Assembly (NCBI RefSeq): GCF_049274025.1
Contig: NZ_JBASRV010000054.1
Origin: Miniphocaeibacter sp012841535
GTDB lineage: Bacteria > Bacillota > Clostridia > Tissierellales > Peptoniphilaceae
DNA length: 64,000 nucleotides
Reading direction: 5' to 3' (one strand)
Position 1 is the stretch's first letter, and the number at the start of each line of letters is the position of its first letter. The notes beneath the pieces are model-generated. The model did not search any database. It was not told the DNA's origin and was given only the letters and a program-made list of their open reading frames with translations. Position numbers and translations under genes: made by a program. Shown one piece after another: positions 54,001 through 62,127 of this stretch.

Positions 54001-54600
54001 AGGGATTTAGAGCTTCGAGGAGCAGGTAATATTTTAGGGGAAGTTCAAAGTGGTCATATTTCTGCAGTAGGTTATGATTTATATGTTAAACTATTAGAGG
54101 AAACTCTAGGTGAAATTAGAGGAGAAGCTCCAAAAGTAAAGGCTTCAGAAGTAGAAATAGATATAAAAATAGATGCCTATATTCCATCTAGCTATATTGA
54201 AGATTCAAATGAAAAAATTGATATGTATAAAAAAATCGCATCAATTAATACAGAAGAGGACTATGATGAAATTGTTGAAGAACTTATAGATAGGTTTGGT
54301 GATATACCAAAAATGGTACAGAATATAATGGATATTTCATTAATGAAGTCCTATGCTTCAAAATGTGGCTTTGAAAGACTTTTTGAAAAAGCAGGTAAGA
54401 TAGAAATAATATATAGCGACAAAAAAGAATTGGATTTAAAGGAATTAGAATTTATAAGTGAAAACTACAAAGGGGAAATGAACTTTGACCTATCAGATAA
54501 ACCTATAATATCTATAGAGTTTAAAGATAATAATTTAAAAAATATAATCGAGTTATTAAAAGTTATAATGACTTTTAAAATAAATAATGAGAAAAATTAG
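51082..54600 (+). CDS. mfd: Transcription-repair coupling factor
   Basis: 1172 residues. Displaces stalled RNA polymerase and recruits UvrA. UvrB-like N-terminal part (VSMIEGKGQFAIRGGILDVYPIQ), RNAP-interaction domain (VIDDFVVHENHGVGQYKGIEQI) near 500, helicase motifs LLCGDVGYGKTEVAIRAAFK near 652, LGLLIIDEEQRFGV near 750, SATPIPRTLQMGL and GRIGRGDRTSYAY, then the TRCF C-terminal domain. AAGGAGGTG precedes the ATG. Only 14 bp overlaps with or precedes the next reading frame. Confidence 0.98.
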   Translation: MNYVTDPIKNLQGYKDLKKAIDNNVNSIYMHGLIKDSLGHFLYSLYNNEKRNILVITEDDTAARKLYENILAYNKEIVEIFPSSEINYYNISSLEKNNEDSRLKVINRLFNKEKFITVASSNALQRRITSKTNFKKLSLKINIDDLINLEEITETLTYLQYERVSMIEGKGQFAIRGGILDVYPIQMDNPVRIELFDDEIDSMRLFDIATQRSIENIQDFSIPPSRELILNDKQRKKIIDGLCKDLDKAEDRVLYGIDKENLLNKFSGILEYLENNLFISNMDLVSPYLGKGDFSLLTDYLDKDSIVFIDDIAKIYDRNSEISMMAAEDLAYKEEKGEAFERHEKILLPFKSILERLEPFTVINSTSLMKKTRLLNPKIEIKIESMEAPNFNRNLTVLTEYIENNIYNGYKIVVFADSKEKAKFLKDLFESEGINSVITDGFDYEIKTGQVFISGSSLPSGFEYRNIKYLFLTHKEIYGKAKQFTKKRVKKKTAKDIINYSDLVIDDFVVHENHGVGQYKGIEQIEVQGIKKDYIIIQYRGNDKLFIPTDQMNLVQKYIGGEAVKPKLNKLSGIEWQKAKQKAKKSVEVIAEDLIELYAERSKIKGFSFSKDTEWQKEFESSFIYEETPSQIRSIEEIKKDMESDKPMDRLLCGDVGYGKTEVAIRAAFKAIMDGKQVAVLVPTTILAQQHYNTILDRFKDYPMKVEMLSRFRTAKEQKQILKDLNRGLIDIVVGTHKILSKDLVFKDLGLLIIDEEQRFGVRHKEKLKDLKKNIDVLTLSATPIPRTLQMGLVGIRDMSTLDEPPEERFPINTYVIEFNPQIIKDAINREMLRGGQIYFVYNKIHDIDEVRFKLLDLVPDAKIAIAHGRMSERELENVMLDFGDGEYDILLCTTIIETGLDIANVNTMIVYDADKMGLSQLYQLKGRIGRGDRTSYAYFTYEQNKSLTEISEKRLMAIKDFTEFGSGYKIAMRDLELRGAGNILGEVQSGHISAVGYDLYVKLLEETLGEIRGEAPKVKASEVEIDIKIDAYIPSSYIEDSNEKIDMYKKIASINTEEDYDEIVEELIDRFGDIPKMVQNIMDISLMKSYASKCGFERLFEKAGKIEIIYSDKKELDLKELEFISENYKGEMNFDLSDKPIISIEFKDNNLKNIIELLKVIMTFKINNEKN

Positions 54601-54610
54601 GAGGATATTT

Positions 54611-55906
54611 TTGAAAAATAAGATAATAAAAATTGCAGCAGGGGTAATGACACTTTCATTAATTTTAACTGGTTGTGGTGGTTCCAAACCTAAAAATGCT
54701 ATAGCGAAAGTAGGAGATAAGTATATAACTGCAGAAGAAGTTAATACAAATTTTCAAAGTGCAGCAGCCCAACAAATGATGTACACAGGTGTAAATCCTT
54801 TTGATGAAAGTACAGAAGAAGGTAAGGAAGCAGCACTAAATCAAAGAAAAGAAATATTAGAAGGATTGATTTTTAACGAAACAGCTTTAAAACTTGCTGA
54901 AAGTAAAAAGGTTAAGATAGAAGATGAGGAAGTTGAAAAAGCTATTGATGATCAAGTAGAGCAAGCTGGTGGAAAAGAAGCAGTTAATGAAATGTTAAAA
55001 GCTCAAGGAATGACAGAAGAAGAATTTAGAGAAGAAATGAGAGAATATTTTAATATTCAAATGACATTTTCTAAATTACAGGAAAAACTAGAAGAGGAAT
55101 TAACTCCTTCAGATAAAGAAATAGATAAGAAATTAGAAGAAGAAGAGGATAATTACCTACCGGTTTATAATGCAGACCATATTTTATATTCAACAAAAGA
55201 TGAAGCAAATGAAACTATAACAGATGAAGCTGAAATAGCTAAAATAAAGGAAGAAGCTCAAGCTGTTTTAGAGCAAATTAAATCAGGAGAGGTTTCCTTC
55301 CAAGATAAATTTGACGAAATTAAAAATAAAAATGATGCATCAATGGAAAGTACATCTGAAGATGAAGAAAATGAAATTGCAAAAACAGTAGGAAATACAG
55401 CTTTACTTGCACAACCATTAGGTGATTTTGGAGAAGATGCAATGGTAGAAACATTTACAGAAGCTGTAAAGGAAATGGAGCCAGAAACAACAAGTTCAGA
55501 GTTAGTTGAAACAGAATTTGGCTATCATATAATAAGATTAAATGCTAAAGCTAATAAAATTTCAGAAGCAAGTGAAGATTATTTAAAAAATGTAAAAGAA
55601 CAAATATCTACAAATCTATTAAATGAAAAAATAAATGAAGAAATAGAAAAAGAAGAAAAATCATTAAAAATAAAATATTATAATCAAGATGGTAAAGAAG
55701 TAGATGATATAGAAAAGGCTTTAAAATCTTTTGACTTTAATAAAATAACTGAGGAACAAGAAAAAGAAGCAGAAGAAAAAGCTAAGAAAAAGGAAGAAGC
55801 AACAGAAGCAAAAGAAGGTACAAATGCAACAGAAGCTACAGAAGAACCTTCAACAGAAGCTGTAGAAGAAACGGAAGCAACAGAAAATACAGAAAAATCT
55901 GAATAA
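54611..55906 (+). CDS. prsA: PrsA-like foldase lipoprotein (parvulin PPIase)
   Basis: About 431 residues. Signal peptide ending LILTGC (Cys22), a SurA-N-like helical region (AKVGDKYITAEEVNTNFQSAA; then EAVNEMLKAQGMTEEEFREEM), a parvulin core (NADHILYSTKDEA...QPLGDFGEDAMVETF...TEFGYHIIRLNA), and a 70-residue Glu/Thr/Ala/Lys-rich low-complexity tail. I prefer the TTG at 54611 (GGAGG 6 nt upstream) to the ATG at 54587, which overlaps mfd. The tail is unusually long and acidic; it resembles the tail of the surface protein at 13.6 kb. Confidence 0.9.
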   Translation: MKNKIIKIAAGVMTLSLILTGCGGSKPKNAIAKVGDKYITAEEVNTNFQSAAAQQMMYTGVNPFDESTEEGKEAALNQRKEILEGLIFNETALKLAESKKVKIEDEEVEKAIDDQVEQAGGKEAVNEMLKAQGMTEEEFREEMREYFNIQMTFSKLQEKLEEELTPSDKEIDKKLEEEEDNYLPVYNADHILYSTKDEANETITDEAEIAKIKEEAQAVLEQIKSGEVSFQDKFDEIKNKNDASMESTSEDEENEIAKTVGNTALLAQPLGDFGEDAMVETFTEAVKEMEPETTSSELVETEFGYHIIRLNAKANKISEASEDYLKNVKEQISTNLLNEKINEEIEKEEKSLKIKYYNQDGKEVDDIEKALKSFDFNKITEEQEKEAEEKAKKKEEATEAKEGTNATEATEEPSTEAVEETEATENTEKSE

Positions 55907-55961
55907 AATTTAACATAATTATATTTATTGGGAATAATTTAGCTAAAAATAGAATAAAACC

Positions 55962-55990
55962 TTGAAACTTTAATATAAGTTAGATATAAT
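55962..55990 (+). promoter_or_regulatory. Promoter of the HU gene
   Basis: TTGAAA (55962-55967), 17 bp, TATAAT (55985-55990). Confidence 0.75.
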
Positions 55991-56048
55991 CAATATCATG
56001 GATGCGGCATGTGTTCAATTTTTACCATATTAGGAGGATAATAAAATA

Positions 56049-56327
56049 ATGAATAAATCAGAATTATTAAGTAAAATGTCAGAAAAGAGTAATCTTACTA
56101 AAGTTGAGTCAGAAAGAGCATTAAATGCTTTTATAGAAACTGTAACAGAAACTTTAGCAGCAGGAGATAAAGTACAATTAGTTGGATTTGGTACTTTTGA
56201 ATCAAGAGCAAGAAAAGCTAGAGAAGGAAGAAATCCAAGAAATCCTGAACAAAAAATACAAATACCTGCATCAAACGCACCAGTATTTAAAGCTGGAAAA
56301 TCATTAAAAGAAGCAGTTAACAAATAA
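56049..56327 (+). CDS. hup: HU-family DNA-binding protein
   Basis: 92 residues, nucleoid protein. Begins MNKSELLSKMSEKSNLTKVE; GFGTFESRARKAREGRNPRNPEQ is the HU/IHF DNA-arm signature, and NAPVFKAGKSLKEAVN ends the family. AGGAGG spaces the ATG. It has its own promoter and terminator, as expected for a highly expressed gene. Confidence 0.98.
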   Translation: MNKSELLSKMSEKSNLTKVESERALNAFIETVTETLAAGDKVQLVGFGTFESRARKAREGRNPRNPEQKIQIPASNAPVFKAGKSLKEAVNK

Positions 56328-56340
56328 TTATTATTTTATT

Positions 56341-56371
56341 AGACAAGTCATATACGACTTGTCTTTTTTTA
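56341..56371 (+). terminator. HU gene terminator
   Basis: AGACAAGTC (56341-56349), loop ATATAC, GACTTGTCT (56356-56364), then T7. Confidence 0.9.
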
Positions 56372-56478
56372 ATGCTCTAATGGATATTAAATATTTCCTT
56401 ACTCTACGATAAATTGAAAATTACTTAATTAAATATACATGATATAATAAAAATATATTATTATACGAGGAGGTTGCT

Positions 56479-57003
56479 ATGGAATATAATATAAAAATTG
56501 ATAAATATGTTAAGGATAGATTTAAAATATATAAAGAAGAAAAGGAAGAGCCTGTTTATATTGGTGAAAAAGTTGGAGATTCAGCTTCTTATTTTGATGC
56601 TTTTATAGGAGAAACCTTTTCTAAAGGGGCGAATTTTGTTTTTTTCGACAAGGAAAAGAATGAAGTATTAAAGGTAGAAAGAAATTTTTACGATATGAAT
56701 AAAGAATATAAATTATTAAAAAATCAAGAAGAACTAGGTAGTATAAAATCTAAAGTAGAGGATAAGTTTATAGAAATAGATATTAAATTCTATGATTTAA
56801 ATAAGCATATATCCTTTAATAAAGAAAACAAGGTTTTTGAACTAGAAAATATTGGAAAAATCAAGTCTTTAAGACAGGGGTTTAGAAATTACGAAGAAAT
56901 GTCAATAGAAATTATAGATGAAAAATATGAAATATTACTTATAGCCATAGCAGTATACATTTGGGATGTATTTATAAAAAACAAAACAGCATTTGTATTT
57001 TAA
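56479..57003 (+). CDS. Hypothetical protein, beta-rich with C-terminal hydrophobic helix
   Basis: 174 residues, mostly alternating polar/hydrophobic beta strands (YNIKIDKYVKDRFKIYKEEKEEP...FVFFDKEKNEVLKVERNFYDMN), ending with a helix IIDEKYEILLIAIAVYIWDVFIKN. The strand pattern and ending recall tubby-like/LURP-type scramblase-fold proteins, but this is only an appearance. AGGAGG precedes the ATG. Monocistronic with a terminator downstream. Confidence 0.6.
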   Translation: MEYNIKIDKYVKDRFKIYKEEKEEPVYIGEKVGDSASYFDAFIGETFSKGANFVFFDKEKNEVLKVERNFYDMNKEYKLLKNQEELGSIKSKVEDKFIEIDIKFYDLNKHISFNKENKVFELENIGKIKSLRQGFRNYEEMSIEIIDEKYEILLIAIAVYIWDVFIKNKTAFVF

Positions 57004-57024
57004 ATTAAATATAAAAATTTTAAG

Positions 57025-57063
57025 AAGGACCTTATATCAAATTGAATATAGGGTCTTTTTTTG
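57025..57063 (+). terminator. Terminator after the beta-rich hypothetical
   Basis: AAGGACCTTATAT (57025-57037) opposite ATATAGGGTCTTTT (57046-57059), one mismatch region, followed by T. Confidence 0.75.
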
Positions 57064-57082
57064 TGAAAATAGATAAAGTAAA

Positions 57083-57111
57083 TTGACATAAACCTTGGAA
57101 AAGGTTATATT
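57083..57111 (+). promoter_or_regulatory. Promoter of the metal-uptake operon with spacer dyad
   Basis: TTGACA (57083-57088), 17 bp, TATATT (57106-57111). The spacer carries AACCTT (57091-57096), GGAA, AAGGTT (57101-57106), a perfect dyad well placed for a repressor or a metalloregulator. Confidence 0.75.
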
Positions 57112-57153
57112 TATATATACATAACGAATTTGAAAAATTTAGGAGGGATTATT

Positions 57154-58158
57154 ATAGCTAAAAAAGAAAATAATATAATGTATTTTTTATTTGTTTTTTT
57201 ACTTCTATTAATAATTATATCTTTTGCTATAGGAAGATACCCTATTTATCCTAAAGAGCTATTTGAATTTGTAAGGTCTTTTTTTAATAGTAACTCAGAA
57301 AATATTTCAACGGAAATTATTACAATAATTACTAAAATAAGAGCTCCAAGAATTATAGCGGCGGTTTTTGTAGGAGGGGCCTTGTCAATAGCTGGTTCAA
57401 ATTATCAAGCTTTATTTCAAAATCCAATGGTTTCACCAGATATTCTAGGTGCCAGTCAAGGAGCGGGTTTTGGGGCAGCTTTAGGCTTGTTCTTAACCTT
57501 AGGATATACAGCAACTTCGTTTTTGGCATTTAGTATGGGAATAATTGCTGTAACCATTACATATTTTGTAAGTTTAAAGTTTAAAATAGATAGAATACTT
57601 GGTTTAGTTTTATCGGGAATGACTATAGGTTCTATTTTTTCTGCTTTAATTAGCTTTATAAAATTAATTGCAGATACAGATAACACCTTGCCCTCAATTA
57701 CATATTGGTTAATGGGCTCTTTAGCATCGGCTAGAATTGGAGATTTAAAATTAATAATACCTCCAATTACCATAGGGATAGTTATTTCAATGATATTAAA
57801 ATGGAAAATGAATTTACTTACTATGGGTGAAGAAGAGGCCTTAACTATGGGAGTAAATGTGAAAATAGTTAGGCTTTTAATAGTTGTTTCAACAACTTTA
57901 ATGACTTCAGCATGTGTTTCCATAACAGGAATGATTGGCTGGGTAGGTTTAATAATTCCGCATTTTTCTAGAATATTAGTGGGAAATGATTATAGATTTG
58001 TTGTACCAACATCAGGCTTAGTAGGGGCTATTTTTTTATTAATAATAGATAATATTGCCAGAACTGTTGCAACATCGGAAATACCTATAGGAATATTAAC
58101 ATCTTTTATAGGAGCGCCATTATTTTTATATTTAATTTTTAAGAAAGGTTACGATTAA
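57154..58158 (+). CDS. FecCD-family permease of a metal or metal-chelate importer
   Basis: About 335 residues with eight to ten membrane helices. KIRAPRIIAAVFVGGALSIAGSNYQALFQNP, GASQGAGFGAALG, and SITGMIGWVGLIIPHFSRILVGNDYR are standard FecCD/BtuC motifs. Its start is unusual: AGGAGG (57141-57146) is followed 7 nt later by ATA (57154), giving M-AKKENN; alternatives are TTG 57130 (its Shine-Dalgarno would lie inside the gene) and ATG 57178 (no site). It is the first gene of a six-gene operon; the ATPase gene abuts its stop. Confidence 0.9.
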   Translation: MAKKENNIMYFLFVFLLLLIIISFAIGRYPIYPKELFEFVRSFFNSNSENISTEIITIITKIRAPRIIAAVFVGGALSIAGSNYQALFQNPMVSPDILGASQGAGFGAALGLFLTLGYTATSFLAFSMGIIAVTITYFVSLKFKIDRILGLVLSGMTIGSIFSALISFIKLIADTDNTLPSITYWLMGSLASARIGDLKLIIPPITIGIVISMILKWKMNLLTMGEEEALTMGVNVKIVRLLIVVSTTLMTSACVSITGMIGWVGLIIPHFSRILVGNDYRFVVPTSGLVGAIFLLIIDNIARTVATSEIPIGILTSFIGAPLFLYLIFKKGYD

Positions 58159-58938
58159 ATGTTGGAAATAAGAAATTTATCATTTGCTTATAATGAAAAA
58201 TTAGTTTTAGATAATATTTCATTTAAAGTAGAAGAAGGTTCTGTTTTAGGTATACTAGGAAAAAATGGAGCAGGTAAGACTACCTTATTTAAAATAATTT
58301 TTGGAATGTTAAATATTAAATCTGGAGAGGTTTTAGTAAATGGTATTGAAATCAATAAGTTAAATCCTTTAGAAAGAGCAAGGTTAATTGCCTATATTCC
58401 TCAGTCTCATTATCCAACCTTCAATCATAAGGTACTTAATGTAGTTGAGATGGGGGCAAATACTAGGGCAAATAAATTTACAGGGGTAAGCAAGGAAGAA
58501 AAAAATAATGCTTTGGAAAAATTAAAACTATTGGGAATATCACATTTAGCCAATAGAGGCTACAAGGAAATATCTGGTGGGGAAAGACAATTGGTTTTAA
58601 TTGCCAGAGCCTTAATGCAGGATGCAAGGGTACTTGTCATGGACGAGCCAACATCTAATTTAGATTATGGAAATCAGATTTTAATTTTAAACAAATCTAA
58701 AGAGTTGGCAAAATTAGGATATACAGTTATTCAATCAACACATCATCCACAGTTTTCCTATATGTTTTTTGATGAAGTTTTAGTACTTCATAATAGAAAA
58801 ATATTAGTTAAGGGAAATCCTAGAGAAATTTTAACAGAAGAGATTTTATCAAAAATTTACAAGATTAATCTTCATATAGAAAAAATGAAATATAGGGGAA
58901 GGGAAGAATTTATGTTAATACCGGAGTATAAAATATGA
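58159..58938 (+). CDS. ABC ATPase of the metal-uptake operon (FecE/BtuD-like)
   Basis: 259 residues. Walker A LGKNGAGKTTLFK near 36, IPQSHYPTF (Q-loop) near 82, signature EISGGERQLVLIARALMQ near 140, Walker B VLVMDEPTSNLD near 160, H-loop QSTHHP. It directly follows the permease stop and overlaps the methyltransferase gene by 4 bp. Together with the FecCD permease and the distal binding protein it forms a complete importer for iron-siderophore, cobalamin, or a similar metal complex. Confidence 0.93.
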   Translation: MLEIRNLSFAYNEKLVLDNISFKVEEGSVLGILGKNGAGKTTLFKIIFGMLNIKSGEVLVNGIEINKLNPLERARLIAYIPQSHYPTFNHKVLNVVEMGANTRANKFTGVSKEEKNNALEKLKLLGISHLANRGYKEISGGERQLVLIARALMQDARVLVMDEPTSNLDYGNQILILNKSKELAKLGYTVIQSTHHPQFSYMFFDEVLVLHNRKILVKGNPREILTEEILSKIYKINLHIEKMKYRGREEFMLIPEYKI

Positions 58939-59630
58939 GTTTTGTATGGACTGAAGAGAAAATTAAACTTTATAAGAGGGCGTCAGAATATACCTTATTT
59001 AATGAAGAATTAGCAGAAATATTATTAAATACAATTGGAAGAAAAAGAACTATTTATGACATTGGTTGCGGCTTGTCGTATTTATCCTTAAGCTTATCAG
59101 AACATTCTGAAAAAATATTTTGTATAGATATTAATAAAGAGGTTATAGGGAAGCTAAATAAAATAATTTTAGAAAAAAGTATTGATAATATTGAAACAAT
59201 AAATAAGGACTATAGGACAGTATTAGAAGAAAAGAAATTTGTAGATTGTATTATAGCAAGTCATTTTTTAGATATGAACTATAATTTAGAATTTTTACTA
59301 GATAAATGTAAAACATTGGTAATTATTAAAAATACAAGTCGAAGAAAAGGGTTATATGATTTAAAAAAACAAAAAATAGAAGATGTTGAGAAAATTTTAC
59401 AGAATAAAAAAATAGACTATAAAAAAATAATTTATAATGGGGAGTTTGGACAACCATTAAAAAACCTTAAAGAAGCAAAGGAATATTATAATTCATATAG
59501 CTCAAGTAAATTAGATGAAAATAGAGTAAAAGGAAAATTAATAAATATAAATAATAAGAACTATCCTTATTATTTACCTAAATATAAAAATATAGGAATA
59601 CTGGTAATAGGCAGGTGTAATATTGATTAA
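58935..59630 (+). CDS. SAM-dependent methyltransferase-like protein in metal operon
   Basis: 231 residues. Motif I TIYDIGCGLSYLSLSLSEHSEKI with FCIDINKEVIGKL (acidic motif II), and DCIIASHFLDMN, fit a class I methyltransferase fold. The C-terminal part is not family-specific. Its 4-bp overlap with the ATPase and 8-bp overlap with fmdE show tight coupling. Inference: it may act on a chelator or cofactor tied to the metal import; the substrate is not visible from the sequence. Confidence 0.75.
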   Translation: MSFVWTEEKIKLYKRASEYTLFNEELAEILLNTIGRKRTIYDIGCGLSYLSLSLSEHSEKIFCIDINKEVIGKLNKIILEKSIDNIETINKDYRTVLEEKKFVDCIIASHFLDMNYNLEFLLDKCKTLVIIKNTSRRKGLYDLKKQKIEDVEKILQNKKIDYKKIIYNGEFGQPLKNLKEAKEYYNSYSSSKLDENRVKGKLININNKNYPYYLPKYKNIGILVIGRCNID

Positions 59631-60171
59631 TAGTTTTAATGAGGATTTAAAAGAGGCTTCCAACTATCATGGACATCTATGTTCAGGGCAGGTTTTAGGC
59701 GTAAGAATGGCTAGATTAGGACTTGAATTATTAGGTATAAGCAATCCTAAAGCCTATAGGGATTTAATTGTATTTATTGAAACAGATAGATGTTTAGCTG
59801 ATGCAATAGGAACTGTAACAGGATGTAAAATAGGTAAAAGAACTTTAAAAGTAAAACCCTTTGGGAAAATGGCGGCAACTTTTTACGATATTAAAAAAGA
59901 AAAGGCTTTTCGAATATATAAAAAATTCAATGAGTATGCAAAAGAGGGACAGGATCTTGTAGAGTTTTTTAATGGATTTTCAGATAAAGAACTATTTACT
60001 ATAGAAGAGGTAAGGGTGAAAATAAAACAAGAGGATTTACCAGGTCCACCATGTAGAGTTGAAAAATGTAGTATTTGCCATGAAGAAATATTAGATGGCA
60101 ATGAAATAATAAAAGATAATAGGATTATTTGTAAATCATGTAATGGAGAACAATATTATGAGAAAAAATAA
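59623..60171 (+). CDS. FmdE-family protein with C-terminal zinc ribbon
   Basis: 182 residues. N-terminal FmdE domain: YHGHLCSGQVLGVRMARLGLELLG carries the conserved CxxG-type Cys, with FIETDRCLADAIGTVTGCKIGKRTLKVKPFGKMAATF. C-terminal zinc ribbon CSICHEEILDGNEI then ICKSCNGE. FmdE was named from formylmethanofuran dehydrogenase operons, but is common in bacteria without that enzyme, where its role is unknown and it is thought to bind metals. TTG start at 59623, with AGGTG upstream, overlapping the methyltransferase stop. It overlaps the next gene by 14 bp. Confidence 0.9.
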   Translation: MINSFNEDLKEASNYHGHLCSGQVLGVRMARLGLELLGISNPKAYRDLIVFIETDRCLADAIGTVTGCKIGKRTLKVKPFGKMAATFYDIKKEKAFRIYKKFNEYAKEGQDLVEFFNGFSDKELFTIEEVRVKIKQEDLPGPPCRVEKCSICHEEILDGNEIIKDNRIICKSCNGEQYYEKK

Positions 60172-60904
60172 CTTTTTTGAAATTTATGATGAATTAATAG
60201 AAAACATCCCTTCTAATTTAATAATAAAGGATTATTTTATAGGCAGGCATTGGAGCTGGATAAAAACCAATGAAAATATCGGGTTAGGAATGACAATAAA
60301 TATCGATTCTATGGCATATAGCTTTACCAAGTCCCTAATAGGAAAAGAATTAAAAGATGTAGCTAAATTAACTAAATCTTGGAATTTTAGAGAAAGCTCC
60401 TTAGGCTTAGCAGCAATAAATGCATATTATAATACTTTTAGTAAAGCAGAAGAAAACAAAGTGGATTTTAGTAACAAAGATGCCTTTGATGTATACAGGG
60501 AAATAGTAGTAGGAAAGAAGGTTTCTGTAATAGGACATTTTCCTTTTTTAGAAAAACAAATAAAAGATATTTGTGATTTATATATAATTGAAAGAAATCC
60601 AAGAAAAGGGGACTATCCTGACTCAGCATGTGAATATCTACTTCCTAAATCTGATTATATATTCATAACCTCTTCAACAATTGTAAATAAAACATTTCCA
60701 AGATTACTAGAACTTAGTAAAGATAAAAAAACAATAATGGTTGGACCAAGTACACCAATAACACCAATATTATTTAAGTATGGAGTAAGTGATTTGTCGG
60801 GATTTATAGTTAAGAATAAACAAGGAGTAATAGATACTATAAATTCAGGACGTCATAGGGAATTTTTTAAATATGGAAATATGGTTAGTCTAAAAAAGGA
60901 GTAA
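60158..60904 (+). CDS. DUF364/DUF4213 putative heavy-metal-chelation protein
   Basis: 248 residues. N-terminal DUF4213-type domain (NFFEIYDELIENIPS...HWSWIKTNENIGLGM, SLGLAAINAYYN) and C-terminal Rossmann-like DUF364 part (KVSVIGHFPFLEKQI, ERNPRKGDYPDSACEYLLPKSDYIFITSS, TPITPILFKYG). Family members are described as putative heavy-metal chelation proteins and are often near metal transporters. Start at ATG 60158 (GGAG 10 nt upstream) is my choice; an in-frame ATG at 60143 is possible. It lies between fmdE and the binding-protein gene. Confidence 0.88.
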   Translation: MRKNNFFEIYDELIENIPSNLIIKDYFIGRHWSWIKTNENIGLGMTINIDSMAYSFTKSLIGKELKDVAKLTKSWNFRESSLGLAAINAYYNTFSKAEENKVDFSNKDAFDVYREIVVGKKVSVIGHFPFLEKQIKDICDLYIIERNPRKGDYPDSACEYLLPKSDYIFITSSTIVNKTFPRLLELSKDKKTIMVGPSTPITPILFKYGVSDLSGFIVKNKQGVIDTINSGRHREFFKYGNMVSLKKE

Positions 60905-60907
60905 AAT

Positions 60908-62059
60908 ATGAAGAATTTTAGAAAAAGATTATCCATAGTAGCCTTATTATTAGTAGCTATTTTTACAATAACAGCATGTAATAACAATAATGCAGGTAAG
61001 CCAACTAGTGGAAAAAAAGAAACAGCTGAGACGCAAATAGTAGAAGAGAGAAAGGAAGTTGACAAGTTCTATTCTTTTGAATTTGGTGAAAATGGTAAGG
61101 TAATAGACTCAATAGGAAGAGAAGTACAATTACCGGAAAAAATCACTAAAATTGCCGTAGCCGGAAATCCTGCTCAAATGATGATGTTTACTATAGCACC
61201 AGATATGTTAGTAGGATGGGGAAGTGAACCGTCAGAAAGTCTGAAGAAATACTTGCCTGATGATTTAGTAAACCTACCTGTAATAGGAACATTTTATGGT
61301 AAAAATGCAAGTATGAACTATGAGGAAATGATAAAAGCTAGTCCAGATGTAATAATAGATGTTGGAGAAGTTAAAGAATCCATGAAAGAAGATTTAGATG
61401 GACTACAAGAACAAACGAATATTCCAGTAATATTTGTAGAGTGTATGCTAGAAAATACAGCAGATGCTTATAGGACCTTAGGGAAATTATTAGACAAAGA
61501 AGAAAGTACCAATAGGCAAGCAGAATACATAGAAAAAACATTAGAAGATGTAAAGGAAAAAAGAGAAACTATTAAGGATAAAATTACTGTCTACTATGGT
61601 CGAGGGGATTCAGGTTTACAAACTAATTCAGAAGGTAGTATTCATGCAGAAGTAATTAATTTTATTGGAGCAGAAAATGTATATAAAGAGGAATCTAAAA
61701 ACAGTCAAAGTTGGGAAGAAGTTTCAATGGAACAAGTTACCCTTTGGAATCCTAATATAATAATGTTCTTAAATGATAGCATCTATGATACAGTTGGAGA
61801 TGATCCTGTTTGGAAGGATTTACAGGCCATAAAGGATAATAAATATTATGAAGCTCCCGGTGAACCATATGATTGGCTAGGCTCACCACCAAATGCCAAT
61901 AGAATAATAGGTATAAAATGGTTAGGGAATTTAGTTTATCCGGATATTTATAAGTATGATATGGTAAAAGAAACAAAAGAATTTTATAAATTATTTTATC
62001 ATTCAGACTTAACAGATAATCAAGTAAAAGAACTTTTAGCAAAATCAACATTTAAATAA
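60908..62059 (+). CDS. Metal/cofactor-binding lipoprotein of the FecCD importer
   Basis: 383 residues. Signal peptide with TITAC (Cys24). Periplasmic-binding type III domain: DSIGREVQLPEKITKIAVAG, NYEEMIKASPDVIIDVG, LLDKEESTNRQAEYIEKTLEDV, LWNPNIIMFLND and the end PPNANRIIGIKWLGNLVYP. This is the TroA/BtuF-like class that binds siderophores, heme, cobalamin or chelated metals. AAGGAG precedes the ATG. It is last in the operon, whereas the usual order puts the binding protein first. Confidence 0.92.
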   Translation: MKNFRKRLSIVALLLVAIFTITACNNNNAGKPTSGKKETAETQIVEERKEVDKFYSFEFGENGKVIDSIGREVQLPEKITKIAVAGNPAQMMMFTIAPDMLVGWGSEPSESLKKYLPDDLVNLPVIGTFYGKNASMNYEEMIKASPDVIIDVGEVKESMKEDLDGLQEQTNIPVIFVECMLENTADAYRTLGKLLDKEESTNRQAEYIEKTLEDVKEKRETIKDKITVYYGRGDSGLQTNSEGSIHAEVINFIGAENVYKEESKNSQSWEEVSMEQVTLWNPNIIMFLNDSIYDTVGDDPVWKDLQAIKDNKYYEAPGEPYDWLGSPPNANRIIGIKWLGNLVYPDIYKYDMVKETKEFYKLFYHSDLTDNQVKELLAKSTFK

Positions 62060-62065
62060 AAGCAA

Positions 62066-62120
62066 AAAAGAAGCTATTTCCCATAAAATCTTATAGGCTC
62101 TATGGGAAATAGCTTCTTTT
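62066..62120 (+). terminator. Very strong terminator of the metal-uptake operon
   Basis: A perfect 20-bp stem: arms 62066-62085 and 62101-62120 (AAAAGAAGCTATTTCCCATA and reverse complement), loop of 15 nt. Confidence 0.95.
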
Positions 62121-62127
62121 AAATTTA

